A stretch of DNA of 64,000 bases from Lewinellaceae bacterium (GTDB taxonomy: Bacteria; Bacteroidota; Bacteroidia; Chitinophagales; Saprospiraceae): positions 62,001 through 126,000 of the forward strand of contig JACJYN010000012.1 in the NCBI GenBank assembly GCA_020636095.1, read 5' to 3'. Under the pieces are notes generated by a model. It saw only the letters and a list, made by a program, of their open reading frames with translations. It was not told the DNA's origin and searched no databases. Made by a program: the position numbers and the translations under genes. Positions 34,979 through 44,060 of this stretch are shown here, piece by piece (position 1 is the stretch's first letter; every line of letters begins with the position of its first letter).

Positions 34979-35140
34979 GAGTGTGTTCAAGTTTCATACT
35001 TCGGGTTGAAAACGCACCTTTTTCGCTTACACCGCGTTGCAGAACCGGGCTTCGGAGCCCTGCTACGATCCCGAACCTGCGCCTTGTTTAAGCGAAAAAT
35101 GAACTGTTTTCATCTCCAAAAACGAAATTTGAACACACTC
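34979..35140. mobile_element. MITE family 2 (162 bp)
   Basis: Terminal inverted repeats GAGTGTGTTCAAGTTTC and its complement with one mismatch, flanked by a TTA duplication (34976-34978, 35141-35143). The interior is partly palindromic with no credible gene. The short frame 34853-35158 that overlaps it is not supported. The 34740-35300 gap otherwise holds only low-complexity GC-rich DNA and a short GTTAGCA repetition. Confidence 0.7.
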
Positions 35141-35313
35141 TTAGCAATTGGCGGTTAGCAGTTAGCAAATGCCTGCCCTTAAGGTTTGGTATGTTAAGCA
35201 AAAAACCGGTAGCTTAAGCTTATATCCCATTTTTATGGGCACCGGGCGCCAATAGCCAACAGCTAATCGCCAATTGCTGGATAGTTGCATTTAGACAACC
35301 AAACCCTTACAAC

Positions 35314-35727
35314 ATGGAACTCTACCAACCGCAAGTCCGCCTGTTCGTCCAGCGGAATTTTGATGAGCCGGACGAATATTTCCTTCATTCCGTCACTTAC
35401 TGTCCGAGCATCAGCTACCGGGCGGACGGGCACCGGCCCATCCCGGCGGAGCTCGACGGAGACGGCGCCTGGGTAGTCGGCCTGAAGATCAGGAAAGACC
35501 CGGCCATTCCCGATTTCAGGGGGGCGTCGCCGGTGGTGCACACCGTTGCGCTGGGCAGCGCCCCGGGAGAGGCGGAAGACGTGCCGGTGAAGGTGGAGCT
35601 GTGGGTGGAAGAAGAGGGGCCGAGGGCGAGGAGTATTGCTGCCGGAGACGAGGAGAAGCCGAAGACGACGAGTACGGTGAGTACGACGAGTGCGAGTGAG
35701 GAGTCGAGGCCGATTGGGGAGGATTGA
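35314..35727 (+). CDS. Small protein of unknown function
   Basis: A 137-residue soluble protein starting MELYQPQVRLFVQRNF. The first 95 residues look like a compact beta-rich domain; the rest is a low-complexity Glu/Thr/Ser tail. There is no signal peptide. The family is not recognised. Codon use is GC-rich like the main genes of the window, which supports coding. No operon link is evident; the kinase gene follows after 208 bp. Confidence 0.6.
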   Translation: MELYQPQVRLFVQRNFDEPDEYFLHSVTYCPSISYRADGHRPIPAELDGDGAWVVGLKIRKDPAIPDFRGASPVVHTVALGSAPGEAEDVPVKVELWVEEEGPRARSIAAGDEEKPKTTSTVSTTSASEESRPIGED

Positions 35728-35935
35728 GGTTGGTTGCCCTTTGACAAGCTCGGGGTGAAATTGTTGGATGGTTATATTGAGGATAGTTTTTTTTAGGCTA
35801 TCCGTCTAAGGATGGACAGAATGGACCGGGGCTGTGTACGATGTACGGGCTTCAACGGCAACTCTGGGTTGTGTACGATGTACGAATCCCCCCGCCTTAT
35901 ATAGCTGCTGCTGTCCCATTAAAACCAATTGGAAG

Positions 35936-37987
35936 ATGAAACAAGTAATTTGCATATTGGGCTTATTCTGCCTGTACCTGCTTCCGGTGCAGGGGCAGCG
36001 GGATGTGACGAAAAAGGAGAAGGAGGATCTGATCACGCTTCTGGAAACATTGGCGGATGATGGCCTGGAGAAGGCTGCAGTCTGGAACGAACTGGCGTAC
36101 CGGTACAGGGAGGTGAGTGAAGATACTGCCCGGCTGTATGCTACCCGGGGAAAGGAGTTGGCGGCCAGGAAGAAGGACAAGCTGGAAGAATCCAACAGTT
36201 GGGTGGTATTTGGGTTGATGGCGAAGTATGCGGTGCAATATGATACGGCTGAAGTTTTTTTCCTAAAAGCTTTAGCACTCAGGGAGGCAGCACAGGATAC
36301 TGAAAAGGCTGCCAGTTGTTATAACAATTTGGGGTTGTTGTACCGGGACCAGGCTGGTGGTTATAGCAAAGCCAGGGAATATTTTTCCAGAGGGTTGAGC
36401 CAAACAGGAGATGCCCAGGTGAAAATTGCGGGAAAACTACACAACAACCTGGGGGATGTACTTAACCGTATGGGGGAGTATGATGCCGCCGTAAAACACC
36501 TGGAAACCAGCATAACCATTCGGGAAGCCCTGAAGGACCCTAAAGGAGTAGCTTTAACGAAGCTCAATCTGGCCAGTACGCTTCAACATCTCGGAGATTA
36601 TAAAAGAGCAGGAACCTTACTGGAGGAGAGCCTGTCCTTTTTTAAAGGAATGGGCGGCGCAAAAGGGCAGGGAAAGAGCCACCTGCTATTGGGGAACAAT
36701 GCCTTTTATCAACAAAACCAGCAGGAAGCCCTGGCCCATTACGAAACCGCCCTTCAATTTGAAGAATCGCTTGACTCAACCGACACGGCCATACTCTATC
36801 GCAATATAGGCAGTGCGTACTTCCAGCAGGGGAAGAATGAAAAAGCCTTAGAAAACTACCACCTGGCCCGGAAGCAATTTGAAAGGCTACGGAACCCGCG
36901 CGAACTGGCCGCCATCCATTATGACATTGGGAACGTCTATTATGATCAGTCCTCTTACGACACGGCATTGATCCAATATAAGCAAAGCCTGTCTACAATA
37001 GAAGCCGACACCGTCAAGGACCCGGAACTGAAGCTCCTGGTGCTTTTCAACCTATCCAATACTTATCGCAGGCTGGAGGGCTATCCCGAAGCCCTGTATT
37101 ACAATCTGGAATACACCCAAATCCGGGACAGCATCTTCAGCCGGGCGAAAACCGCACTAGTCTATGAAAACCAGATGGACAGAGAGCGGGCAGAAAGGGA
37201 AAAGCAGAAGCTGGTTATACTGGGTATTGCCGGGTTTATTATACTGTGGCTATTGTTGGCCCTTGCCGTCTTATACGCCTACAACCAGAAGAAAAAGCAG
37301 AAGATCGCCGCTCAGGAGGTCGATGCCCTGTTGCAGGGCCAGGAACTGGAGCTCATCTATGCCCGCCAGCATGCCCAGGATGAAGAACAGAAGCGCATTG
37401 CTGAAGACCTGCACGACCGCCTTGGGGGGATGCTGACGACCGTGAAATTGTACTACGGCGCCCTGGATGAAAAACTCTCGGAAATGCAGGAAGATATCCG
37501 CCAGAAATACGAAAAAGCCAATACCCTTCTGGATGAAGCCTGCAATGCCGTCCGGGCTATTGCTCATAACCTACAATCGGGGATACTGGCCAAGTTTGGC
37601 CTGGAAGCGGCCCTGGAGTCCATGGTGGAGGATATCAAGGAAGTAAAGCGGCTGTCCGTCGAGTTGGACACCAGCGGGCTGGAAGAACGCCTGGACAGCA
37701 ACCTGGAGTTCGAACTATTCAAGGTCATTCAGGAGATGGTGAGCAATGTGCTGAAACATGCCCAGGCTACTAAAATAAGCATCCAGGTCAACCATTTTGA
37801 TGACCTGGTCAATGTGATCGTGGAAGACAACGGCGTTGGTTTTGACGTTGAAAAAGCGCGTATGAAGGATGGCATGGGGCTAAAAAACATGAAAGCCAGA
37901 GTGGAAAATGTGGGAGGAGCTCTACAGATTGACTCCCGAAAAGGGAAGGGCACGACAATGCTGATCGATATTCCACTGGAAGCGTAG
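35936..37987 (+). CDS. TPR-containing sensor histidine kinase (HisKA_3 type)
   Basis: The start is ATG 35936, giving a signal peptide (about 1-20, cleavage after VQG); the frame extends uselessly upstream. The protein is 683 residues. A periplasmic region of about seven TPR repeats (30-405) is followed by one TM helix (about 425-445), a coiled coil, a HisKA_3 dimerisation domain with the phosphoacceptor His in RIAEDLHDRLGG (about 492) and a HATPase_c domain (N box EMVSNVLKHA, G1 box EDNGVGFD). It phosphorylates the response regulator encoded next. Such TPR kinases are common in Bacteroidota; the ligand is unknown. Confidence 0.92.
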   Translation: MKQVICILGLFCLYLLPVQGQRDVTKKEKEDLITLLETLADDGLEKAAVWNELAYRYREVSEDTARLYATRGKELAARKKDKLEESNSWVVFGLMAKYAVQYDTAEVFFLKALALREAAQDTEKAASCYNNLGLLYRDQAGGYSKAREYFSRGLSQTGDAQVKIAGKLHNNLGDVLNRMGEYDAAVKHLETSITIREALKDPKGVALTKLNLASTLQHLGDYKRAGTLLEESLSFFKGMGGAKGQGKSHLLLGNNAFYQQNQQEALAHYETALQFEESLDSTDTAILYRNIGSAYFQQGKNEKALENYHLARKQFERLRNPRELAAIHYDIGNVYYDQSSYDTALIQYKQSLSTIEADTVKDPELKLLVLFNLSNTYRRLEGYPEALYYNLEYTQIRDSIFSRAKTALVYENQMDRERAEREKQKLVILGIAGFIILWLLLALAVLYAYNQKKKQKIAAQEVDALLQGQELELIYARQHAQDEEQKRIAEDLHDRLGGMLTTVKLYYGALDEKLSEMQEDIRQKYEKANTLLDEACNAVRAIAHNLQSGILAKFGLEAALESMVEDIKEVKRLSVELDTSGLEERLDSNLEFELFKVIQEMVSNVLKHAQATKISIQVNHFDDLVNVIVEDNGVGFDVEKARMKDGMGLKNMKARVENVGGALQIDSRKGKGTTMLIDIPLEA

Positions 37988-38064
37988 TGGGAGGTGAGGT
38001 TGAGGCAAAGGTTGAGGTTGAGATCATCCTCATAAATCATTTCACAACCAAAAAATCAGAGATC

Positions 38065-38694
38065 ATGATAAAAATATTGCTGGCCGATGACCATCAGATC
38101 GTTACCGATGGATTGAGGTCTATCCTGGAGAAGGTAGAAGGCATCGAGGTGGCGGGAGAAGCCCGAAACGGGGTGGAAGTGCTTGCACAATTGGAACAAA
38201 CCCCGGTAGATGTGGTTGTCCTGGACATTGAAATGCCGGAGATGGACGGCATAGAAGCCACCCGGCGCATCAAGGAGCAGTTTCCAGGCGTAAAGGTATT
38301 GATCCTTTCTATGTATAAAAAGGAAGACTTCGTCCGGAAAGTTTTGGAAGAAGGGGCCGACGGTTATGTAGTCAAAGAAAAGAGCAAAGAGGCCCTGGTG
38401 AGTGCAATCAACACCGTCAACGACGGAAAACGCTACCTCCCCCCGGACCTCATTGATTTTTTCATTCCGGTGGCCCGGCGCAGAAAAAAAGAACGGGTAC
38501 ACCTGACGGAAAAAGAGCGGGTAGTCCTCCAGTTGCTTTCGGAGGGCCTAACGGCCAAGCAGATCGGACAGCAGCTGGACAATGAGGAGTCCACCATTCA
38601 TGCCCATACCCGGAACCTGCGCCGGAAGTTTGAGGTAACGAATGTGGTGCAGTTGGTGACGAAGGCGGTGAAGGAGGGGTATTTGGAGTTGTAG
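38065..38694 (+). CDS. NarL/LuxR-family response regulator
   Basis: The start is ATG 38065 (MIKILLADDH); the frame upstream to 37987 is repeat-like. The product is 209 residues. The receiver domain has the acidic pair DD at 8-9, phosphoacceptor Asp54 in VVLDIEMPEMDG and Lys near 104. The C-terminal LuxR helix-turn-helix is at about 140-205 (LTEKERVVLQLLSEGLTAKQIG). It is the cognate partner of the TPR histidine kinase 77 bp upstream. Its regulon cannot be read from the sequence. Confidence 0.92.
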   Translation: MIKILLADDHQIVTDGLRSILEKVEGIEVAGEARNGVEVLAQLEQTPVDVVVLDIEMPEMDGIEATRRIKEQFPGVKVLILSMYKKEDFVRKVLEEGADGYVVKEKSKEALVSAINTVNDGKRYLPPDLIDFFIPVARRRKKERVHLTEKERVVLQLLSEGLTAKQIGQQLDNEESTIHAHTRNLRRKFEVTNVVQLVTKAVKEGYLEL

Positions 38695-38728
38695 GGGAGG
38701 GGGTGGTCCGTCCTCGTACCTCGGCCGG

Positions 38729-38920
38729 GTCGGAAGTCGGAAATCGGAAATCGGAAATCGGAAGTCGGAAGTGGGAAATCGGAATTTGGAAGTGGGAATT
38801 CGGAAATCGGAAATCGGAAGTGGGAATTCGGAAATCGGAAGTGGGAAGTCGGAAGTCGGAAGTCGGAAGTGGGAATTCGGGAATCGGAAATCGGAAGTCG
38901 GGAATCGGAAATCGGAACAT
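38729..38920. repeat. Heptad repeat array (GGAARTC type)
   Basis: About 190 bp of 7-bp units such as GGAAGTC, GGAAATC, GGAATTC and GGAAGTG. The same unit recurs between genes at 10935-10965, 19825-19855, 20657-20690, 39840-39932 and 53355-53490. Open frames on both strands across it are artefacts of the 7-bp period and give heptapeptide repeats. Confidence 0.9.
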
Positions 38921-38928
38921 TGCCTGGA

Positions 38929-38954
38929 CTTCGGCGTGAGCTCAGTCGAACGCT
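38929..38954 (-). repeat. 26-bp dispersed motif, copy 2
   Basis: Exact reverse complement of 21184-21209 and 60556-60581, placed immediately after the heptad array. Confidence 0.85.
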
Positions 38955-39132
38955 GGGGGCGGCGGAAAGAGGGCGAAAGGCACTTCCACCTTAAAAACGA
39001 AGTTACCTTAACAAAATGAATTAACCTCGGCGGTTGTGTTTCCGTGCGCTCGGACTTGAGCATCTGGATGTTCAATTACCTTTCACAGCTTTTCGCTTTG
39101 TTAATTTCCTGTCTTTATCGAGCAATTCTCAT

Positions 39133-39150
39133 CTACCCAGATCTGGGTAG
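39133..39150. promoter_or_regulatory. 18-bp perfect palindrome, possible operator
   Basis: CTACCCAGATCTGGGTAG is its own complement. It lies 130 bp upstream of the EGF-like lipoprotein gene. A dimeric regulator site is the obvious reading, but there is no second copy in the window and no linked promoter was found. Confidence 0.4.
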
Positions 39151-39279
39151 TTTAGGCTACACAGAAATTGGAATTTTCCCACCTTGTATTAACCCCGACC
39201 TTTGGCTCAGAAAAGGAGAAAAGAGATCAGCAATAGGGTGATCGTTTCTCCACCACATTCAAACCAAAACCTGAGCCAC

Positions 39280-39837
39280 ATGAAAAATGTAATTCTTTTT
39301 GCTCTGCTTATCGGGATACTCACAGGGATGAGCTCCTGTATCGAAGAAGACCCCTGCATGGACGTTTACTGCGAAAACGGCGGCACCTGCGATGAGGGGC
39401 GGTGTGATTGCCCCGAAGGATTCACCGGCGCCTACTGTGAGACCGAACTATTGCCCAAGTACTTCAGGGCAGAGCGAGTTGTCGTTTCGAGTTATCCCTA
39501 TTACCGGCCTGGCGGCGGCAACTGGGACCCGGACGGCCCGGCGGACCTGGTCGCCCGGATCTATTCCAACGACAACCCGCTGACCTCTACCGAAACAGTG
39601 GAAGATGCTTTCCTGAATGCCTCCCTGGAATTTCAGCACAAGGTGAGGTTGTATGTGCACGACGAACTCAAGCTTCAGCTGTACGACCGCGACTCCGAGA
39701 CCCATGGGGAATCGATGGGATATTACACCTTCTACCTGCGCGACTGGGCGCAGAACAAGCCGCCCTATGTGGAGTTGTACAACCCTAATACCGTTCATAA
39801 GATCCGTATGCGGTTGTATGGGAAGTGGGAGTATTGA
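39280..39837 (+). CDS. EGF-like lipoprotein
   Basis: The start is ATG 39280. The 185-residue product has a lipoprotein signal (LTGMSSC, lipid-modified Cys near residue 20), then one EGF-like module with six cysteines (CMDVYCENGGTCDEGRCDC to about residue 55) and a C-terminal beta-rich domain (60-185) with a C2-like pattern. It should sit on the outer membrane or cell surface. EGF modules in Bacteroidota usually mediate adhesion or Ca-dependent contacts; the specific role is unknown. Confidence 0.8.
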   Translation: MKNVILFALLIGILTGMSSCIEEDPCMDVYCENGGTCDEGRCDCPEGFTGAYCETELLPKYFRAERVVVSSYPYYRPGGGNWDPDGPADLVARIYSNDNPLTSTETVEDAFLNASLEFQHKVRLYVHDELKLQLYDRDSETHGESMGYYTFYLRDWAQNKPPYVELYNPNTVHKIRMRLYGKWEY

Positions 39838-39839
39838 GG

Positions 39840-39932
39840 GGAGGAATTTGGAAGTGGGAAGTGGGAAAGCGGAATTCGGAAGTGGGAAGGCGGAATTTGG
39901 AAGGCAGAATTCGGAAAGCGGAAAGCGGAATG
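39840..39932. repeat. Heptad repeat array
   Basis: Units GGAAGTG, GGAATTC, GGAAAGC and GGAAGGC, immediately after the EGF lipoprotein stop. Confidence 0.85.
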
Positions 39933-40039
39933 TCCCGTCCTGAAATAGGTTGACACGGCTGGACGGTTGGATGGAGGATGGGACACACCGGGGCCGAAGT
40001 GGCCGTCTGCATTTTTCAATGCAATAAACCTGAAGCAAC

Positions 40040-41188
40040 ATGAAAAACCCATGTATAAAACTGATCGCTTTATTTATCCTTCTTGGATATTTTCCGGGGC
40101 TTTACGGACAGTTGGCCCGGCCTCTTGAAGACTTGTCGGAAAGCCAGAAAAAGGCCTTTGTGCAGGATTACATTAAGAAGAAGGGCCTGGGCCGGCACGG
40201 TGTGCCGGACCTCGTAGTGGTCGATGGCCCTTCAGAAGTTTATGGGCAGTATCAATCCGGGGAGCAGTCGGTCAAATATTCCCGAAATACCATTGAAATT
40301 TACCGTCCGGCCTTTGCAACCCTGGGCGAACTGGAAGCTACGATCCGGCATGAATTTCAGCACTACTGGATTGACATAGGGCAGGTGCCAAAAGGGTTGG
40401 CAGTAGAATGGGCGGCCTTGAAAGGAAAAGTTGGTGAAGGATTTGACTTTTCAAGAGTCAAGGCAGAACTGCGGGAGGATCTCCTGAAGGGCGTAGTGGA
40501 CCTTGCTAAGCGATCAGTAGAAGAGTGGTTCATATCCAAAGAAATACTAGAGGAAGCCCAAACCTACGACGACCCAGGCCATGCAACGAAAGGTGCTGAA
40601 AAAACCTATCAACACTACAAGAAGGAGCTGGATGAATTCTGGGAATCACCGAAGAACCTGATCCAGCCTGGGGAGAACGTGGTCATTTCGCCGGTTGGCA
40701 GCGGATCTTTTGCTGATATTGTCATTGCCGGCACGTATGAGTGCATCAGTGGGGAGGGGTGTAAGAAGAGCGGGACCTACACCGAAAACCATGAGGGGAT
40801 AGTCTCTACTCAGACTGTTTCGCCCTTAACGGTTACTCAGCAAGGCAAAAAGATCATTTTAAGCAGATATACAACCTCCAGATCCAGCAGTTTTGATAAT
40901 GGCACCCTATTTTGTTCGGAAAGCAGTTACCGATCTGAATCCCGGGGAGTAGGTGAATTAACCGGCCAGGAATTTGCGGTTGAATGGACGACTACTTTCA
41001 AATCCAGCGGAGGTACCGGGGGAGTTCGGGATGCTAATGGAAGTGTCTATCACAGAACGGAAGCCCCTCCTATTGACTATACGGATACGCGCACAAGTAC
41101 CATTCGGATCATCGATGAGCGGCAGTTTGAGATAATAAGCTTTACAGATGGGATAAGATACGTGATGAGGATGGAGCGGGTGAGGTGA
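40040..41188 (+). CDS. Secreted protein with HExxH zinc-protease-like motif
   Basis: A 382-residue protein with a signal peptide (about 1-23, cleavage after LYG). Residues 95-110 read LEATIRHEFQHYW, a zincin-type HExxH helix (His104, Glu105, His108). A third metal ligand is not obvious. The C-terminal 150 residues are beta-rich and repetitive in Ser/Thr/Gly, as in lipocalin-like or carbohydrate-facing domains. Expected location is outside the inner membrane. The metalloprotease call rests on the motif alone. Confidence 0.65.
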   Translation: MKNPCIKLIALFILLGYFPGLYGQLARPLEDLSESQKKAFVQDYIKKKGLGRHGVPDLVVVDGPSEVYGQYQSGEQSVKYSRNTIEIYRPAFATLGELEATIRHEFQHYWIDIGQVPKGLAVEWAALKGKVGEGFDFSRVKAELREDLLKGVVDLAKRSVEEWFISKEILEEAQTYDDPGHATKGAEKTYQHYKKELDEFWESPKNLIQPGENVVISPVGSGSFADIVIAGTYECISGEGCKKSGTYTENHEGIVSTQTVSPLTVTQQGKKIILSRYTTSRSSSFDNGTLFCSESSYRSESRGVGELTGQEFAVEWTTTFKSSGGTGGVRDANGSVYHRTEAPPIDYTDTRTSTIRIIDERQFEIISFTDGIRYVMRMERVR

Positions 41189-41199
41189 AGAGGTGATAT

Positions 41200-41230
41200 T
41201 TGCATAGTGCACACGACTTTAGTAAATTTG
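41200..41230 (+). promoter_or_regulatory. Bacteroidota-type promoter
   Basis: TTG at 41200-41202, 20-bp spacing, and TAAATTTG at 41223-41230, a perfect TAnnTTTG. It ends 39 bp before the start of the WD40 gene at 41270 and would begin the WD40, caspase-STAND transcript. Confidence 0.55.
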
Positions 41231-41269
41231 ATAAGCACCCTGTTTCACGCGTAAATACCTCTATATCAT

Positions 41270-44014
41270 ATGGGACGATCCTTCTTTTTGGCTTTTTGTT
41301 GTTTATTACTGGCATTTTCTGCTTCAGGGCAGCAGAACCGTTACGAATACCTGAAGAAGAAGGGCCTTGGGAATTATAAGCACGAGAACTATGAAGAAGC
41401 TATCGAGAATTACCTGGCTGCTTTGCACTGCGACGAAGATGAAATCGACCAGAATGAATTGGCCGGATTGATCAAGGAAGCCCAGCGGGCACGGGAGGAG
41501 CAGTTGATCACAGCCCGAGACTCGGCGCGCAGGGCGCAGCATCGGGCGGAGGAGAACGCCCGGATGGCCAGAGAGGCGGAAAAAGAGGCCAACCGGCAGG
41601 CGCAAATTGCCCGGGAAGAGCGGGGACGAGCCGAGCGTAGAACCCGGGAAGTGTTGTCCAACATTCTGGTAAGTATTATGGATACGGTGAAAGACCGCAC
41701 AACGCAGTTTCGCCTGGCCGAATATGCCGCCCGGATCGACCCGGAAAACCCAAGGGTCACTCGGAAGTTGATCGATAACTATTATCACAGAGAAGATTAT
41801 TACCATACCACGCTCTACGGACATCAAGATGGTGTCCGCAGGGCTCAGTTTTCGCCAGATGGAACCAGGGTGGTTTCGGCAAGCTGGGACAAGACGGCAA
41901 AGGTTTGGGATGTCGCCACCGGCCGGGAATTATTCACCTTAACCGGGCACGAGGACTATGTCCGGGCAGCTGTATATAGTCCGGATGGCGCCAAAATCGT
42001 CACCTCCTCGGGCAATGACTGGGCGTTCAAAGATATGTCCATCCGGGTATGGGATGCCAACACAGGAGCGCAATTGTATATCCTCAAAGGGCACACCAAG
42101 GCCATTCGCAGTGTCGCATTTGCCAACCACAGCAACCGGATAGTAACCGCTTCTCACGATAATACGGTAAGGATTTGGGACCTTGACAAAAGAATGGAAG
42201 TTGACCCCCCACTGGAGCACCCCAGTTCCGTCATTACGGCCGCCTTTTCTCCAGATGAAAAAAAGGTCATCACAGCCGCTGAGGACGGAGTAGTAAGGGT
42301 CTGGCACCTGGCAACAAAAAAGAGGCGGGTGACGGAGGTGACATTCGGCGTTCCGGCAATTTCTGTCACTTATTCCCACGATGGCGATAAGGTTCTATTC
42401 ACTTTGTGGGATGGCAGGGTGGCAATATATGATTTTAAAACCAGTAAATACACCTATTATACAGGCCATGAAAATGCAGTGATATCCGGCGTTTTTTCAG
42501 CCAATGACAGCCTGATCCTTACCGCATCCTACGATGGAACAGCCAGATTATGGGATGTTGGGACGCAAGAAGAATTATTTGTCCTCCGGGGGCATACCAA
42601 CAGTTTGTTTTCGGCCGCCTTTTCCCCGGATGAGCACAAGATCGTCACTGCATCAATAGATAAAACGGTGAAGATCTGGCATCTGGATAATCCGCCGGCT
42701 GTGATGGTGCTTCCCACAGATTCCTTTGCCATTCATTCTTCAGTTTTTTCTTCTGGAAGAGGCCAGGTCCTCGCCGCATTAGAAAACGGTTCCTTTATGG
42801 TTTGGGACGTAAAGAAGCAGTTGGAGGATTTCGCCAGAGGTCAAACCAAAACGGATATCGGGCCGGAAGATCTTGAAGCCAGGTACAGTTATGAGATCAA
42901 TACGCTCCACACGAAGATGCGTGTATTTAGCATTTTCGACAGGCAGCGCGAAATGGCGGCCACCTCCGGCGGTAATGCATGGAAACATTTCGCCGCCTTT
43001 TCCAACGATGGGAAAAAGGCGGTGTCCTCACAAAAAGACAAAAGCCTGAAACTATTGGATGCCAACTCCCTGGAAGCCATCTCAACCTTGCCTACAACGC
43101 ATAATAAATTTTTATCATCCGCCTGCTTTTCTCCAGATGGGGAAAAACTGGTAACAACTTCTCCCGATTCGACGGCGAGGATTTGGGATGTTCAGGGCCA
43201 TCGGGAACTGTTGCCAGCCTTACAACATGAAAGTGCCGTTTTATCCGCCGCATTTTCTCCGGATGGAATACTGATCGCAACAGCAACTTTTGGCGGCCGC
43301 ATCAGGATATGGGATGCCGCCACCCATGAAGCATTGTTCGACCTGACAGGCCATAAAGGCGCCGTCAATTCCGTTGTTTTTTCTCACGATGGCAACCGCC
43401 TTCTTTCTTCCTCTTTTGACAAAACAGCAAAGGTATGGAGCCTGGCCGCCAGAGGCGAATTGATCTCATTAACCGGGCATACTGCAGAGGTATTTTCTGC
43501 CTTGTACGCTCCCGATAGCTCGAAAATAGCCACTGTTTCGTGGGATAGAACGATAAAAGTCTGGGACGCTTTCTCAGGGGTGTTTTTATACGAGATGAAA
43601 GGGCATGATGATTATCCCTGGGGGATATCTTTTCATCCAGCGGAAGGCCTTTTGCTTTCCTTTACCAGTGGGAAAGTTTATTTGTGGTGGATCGATGCCG
43701 AATCTATCATCCAGGAGGCAACCAGCCGTCACGCCATCTCCCATTTAACCCCTGAACAGATTGGGAATTATAACCTTGAAGACAGTTTTGATTACGCAGG
43801 GATTACGATAGAACATCTTATAAAAGAAGGTAATGAAGAGCAGCTGTTCAATTTTGCGGAATATTTTATGATGAAGGCACGACAAACCGGAAACCGAATA
43901 CAAAAAGAGGAGTATCGTCAAAAAGCAAAGCAGCTTTGTCAATTTTTGGTAGGGAATGCTTGGCTACACCCCACTGAATTTTATGAGGAACGGCTTTCCT
44001 CAATTGGAAATTAG
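41270..44014 (+). CDS. Secreted or membrane-tethered WD40-repeat protein
   Basis: A 914-residue protein with an N-terminal signal (about 1-21). A short TPR-like helical segment (22-70) and a charged coiled coil (75-125) precede at least twelve WD40 repeats (about 180-830), several with intact GH...WD ends such as GHQDGVRRAQFSPDGTRVVS. The C-terminus is helical. The number of blades suggests two beta-propellers. The next gene, caspase-STAND, starts 46 bp downstream, so the WD40 protein is likely its recognition or scaffold partner, much as WD40 domains sense ligands in apoptosome-like NTPases. Confidence 0.88.
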   Translation: MGRSFFLAFCCLLLAFSASGQQNRYEYLKKKGLGNYKHENYEEAIENYLAALHCDEDEIDQNELAGLIKEAQRAREEQLITARDSARRAQHRAEENARMAREAEKEANRQAQIAREERGRAERRTREVLSNILVSIMDTVKDRTTQFRLAEYAARIDPENPRVTRKLIDNYYHREDYYHTTLYGHQDGVRRAQFSPDGTRVVSASWDKTAKVWDVATGRELFTLTGHEDYVRAAVYSPDGAKIVTSSGNDWAFKDMSIRVWDANTGAQLYILKGHTKAIRSVAFANHSNRIVTASHDNTVRIWDLDKRMEVDPPLEHPSSVITAAFSPDEKKVITAAEDGVVRVWHLATKKRRVTEVTFGVPAISVTYSHDGDKVLFTLWDGRVAIYDFKTSKYTYYTGHENAVISGVFSANDSLILTASYDGTARLWDVGTQEELFVLRGHTNSLFSAAFSPDEHKIVTASIDKTVKIWHLDNPPAVMVLPTDSFAIHSSVFSSGRGQVLAALENGSFMVWDVKKQLEDFARGQTKTDIGPEDLEARYSYEINTLHTKMRVFSIFDRQREMAATSGGNAWKHFAAFSNDGKKAVSSQKDKSLKLLDANSLEAISTLPTTHNKFLSSACFSPDGEKLVTTSPDSTARIWDVQGHRELLPALQHESAVLSAAFSPDGILIATATFGGRIRIWDAATHEALFDLTGHKGAVNSVVFSHDGNRLLSSSFDKTAKVWSLAARGELISLTGHTAEVFSALYAPDSSKIATVSWDRTIKVWDAFSGVFLYEMKGHDDYPWGISFHPAEGLLLSFTSGKVYLWWIDAESIIQEATSRHAISHLTPEQIGNYNLEDSFDYAGITIEHLIKEGNEEQLFNFAEYFMMKARQTGNRIQKEEYRQKAKQLCQFLVGNAWLHPTEFYEERLSSIGN

Positions 44015-44060
44015 CCCGGCAGTTAGTATTTTCAAACATCTATCATCAACCAGTACGCCT

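Noticed and set aside
34853..35158. 101-residue open frame
   Set aside because: It overlaps the MITE at 34979-35140 and repetitive DNA, with no credible domain or ribosome site.
38548..39075. Open frames on both strands across the heptad arrays (also at 39785-40052 and 53338-53903)
   Set aside because: They arise from the 7-bp period and encode heptapeptide repeats; no independent support.
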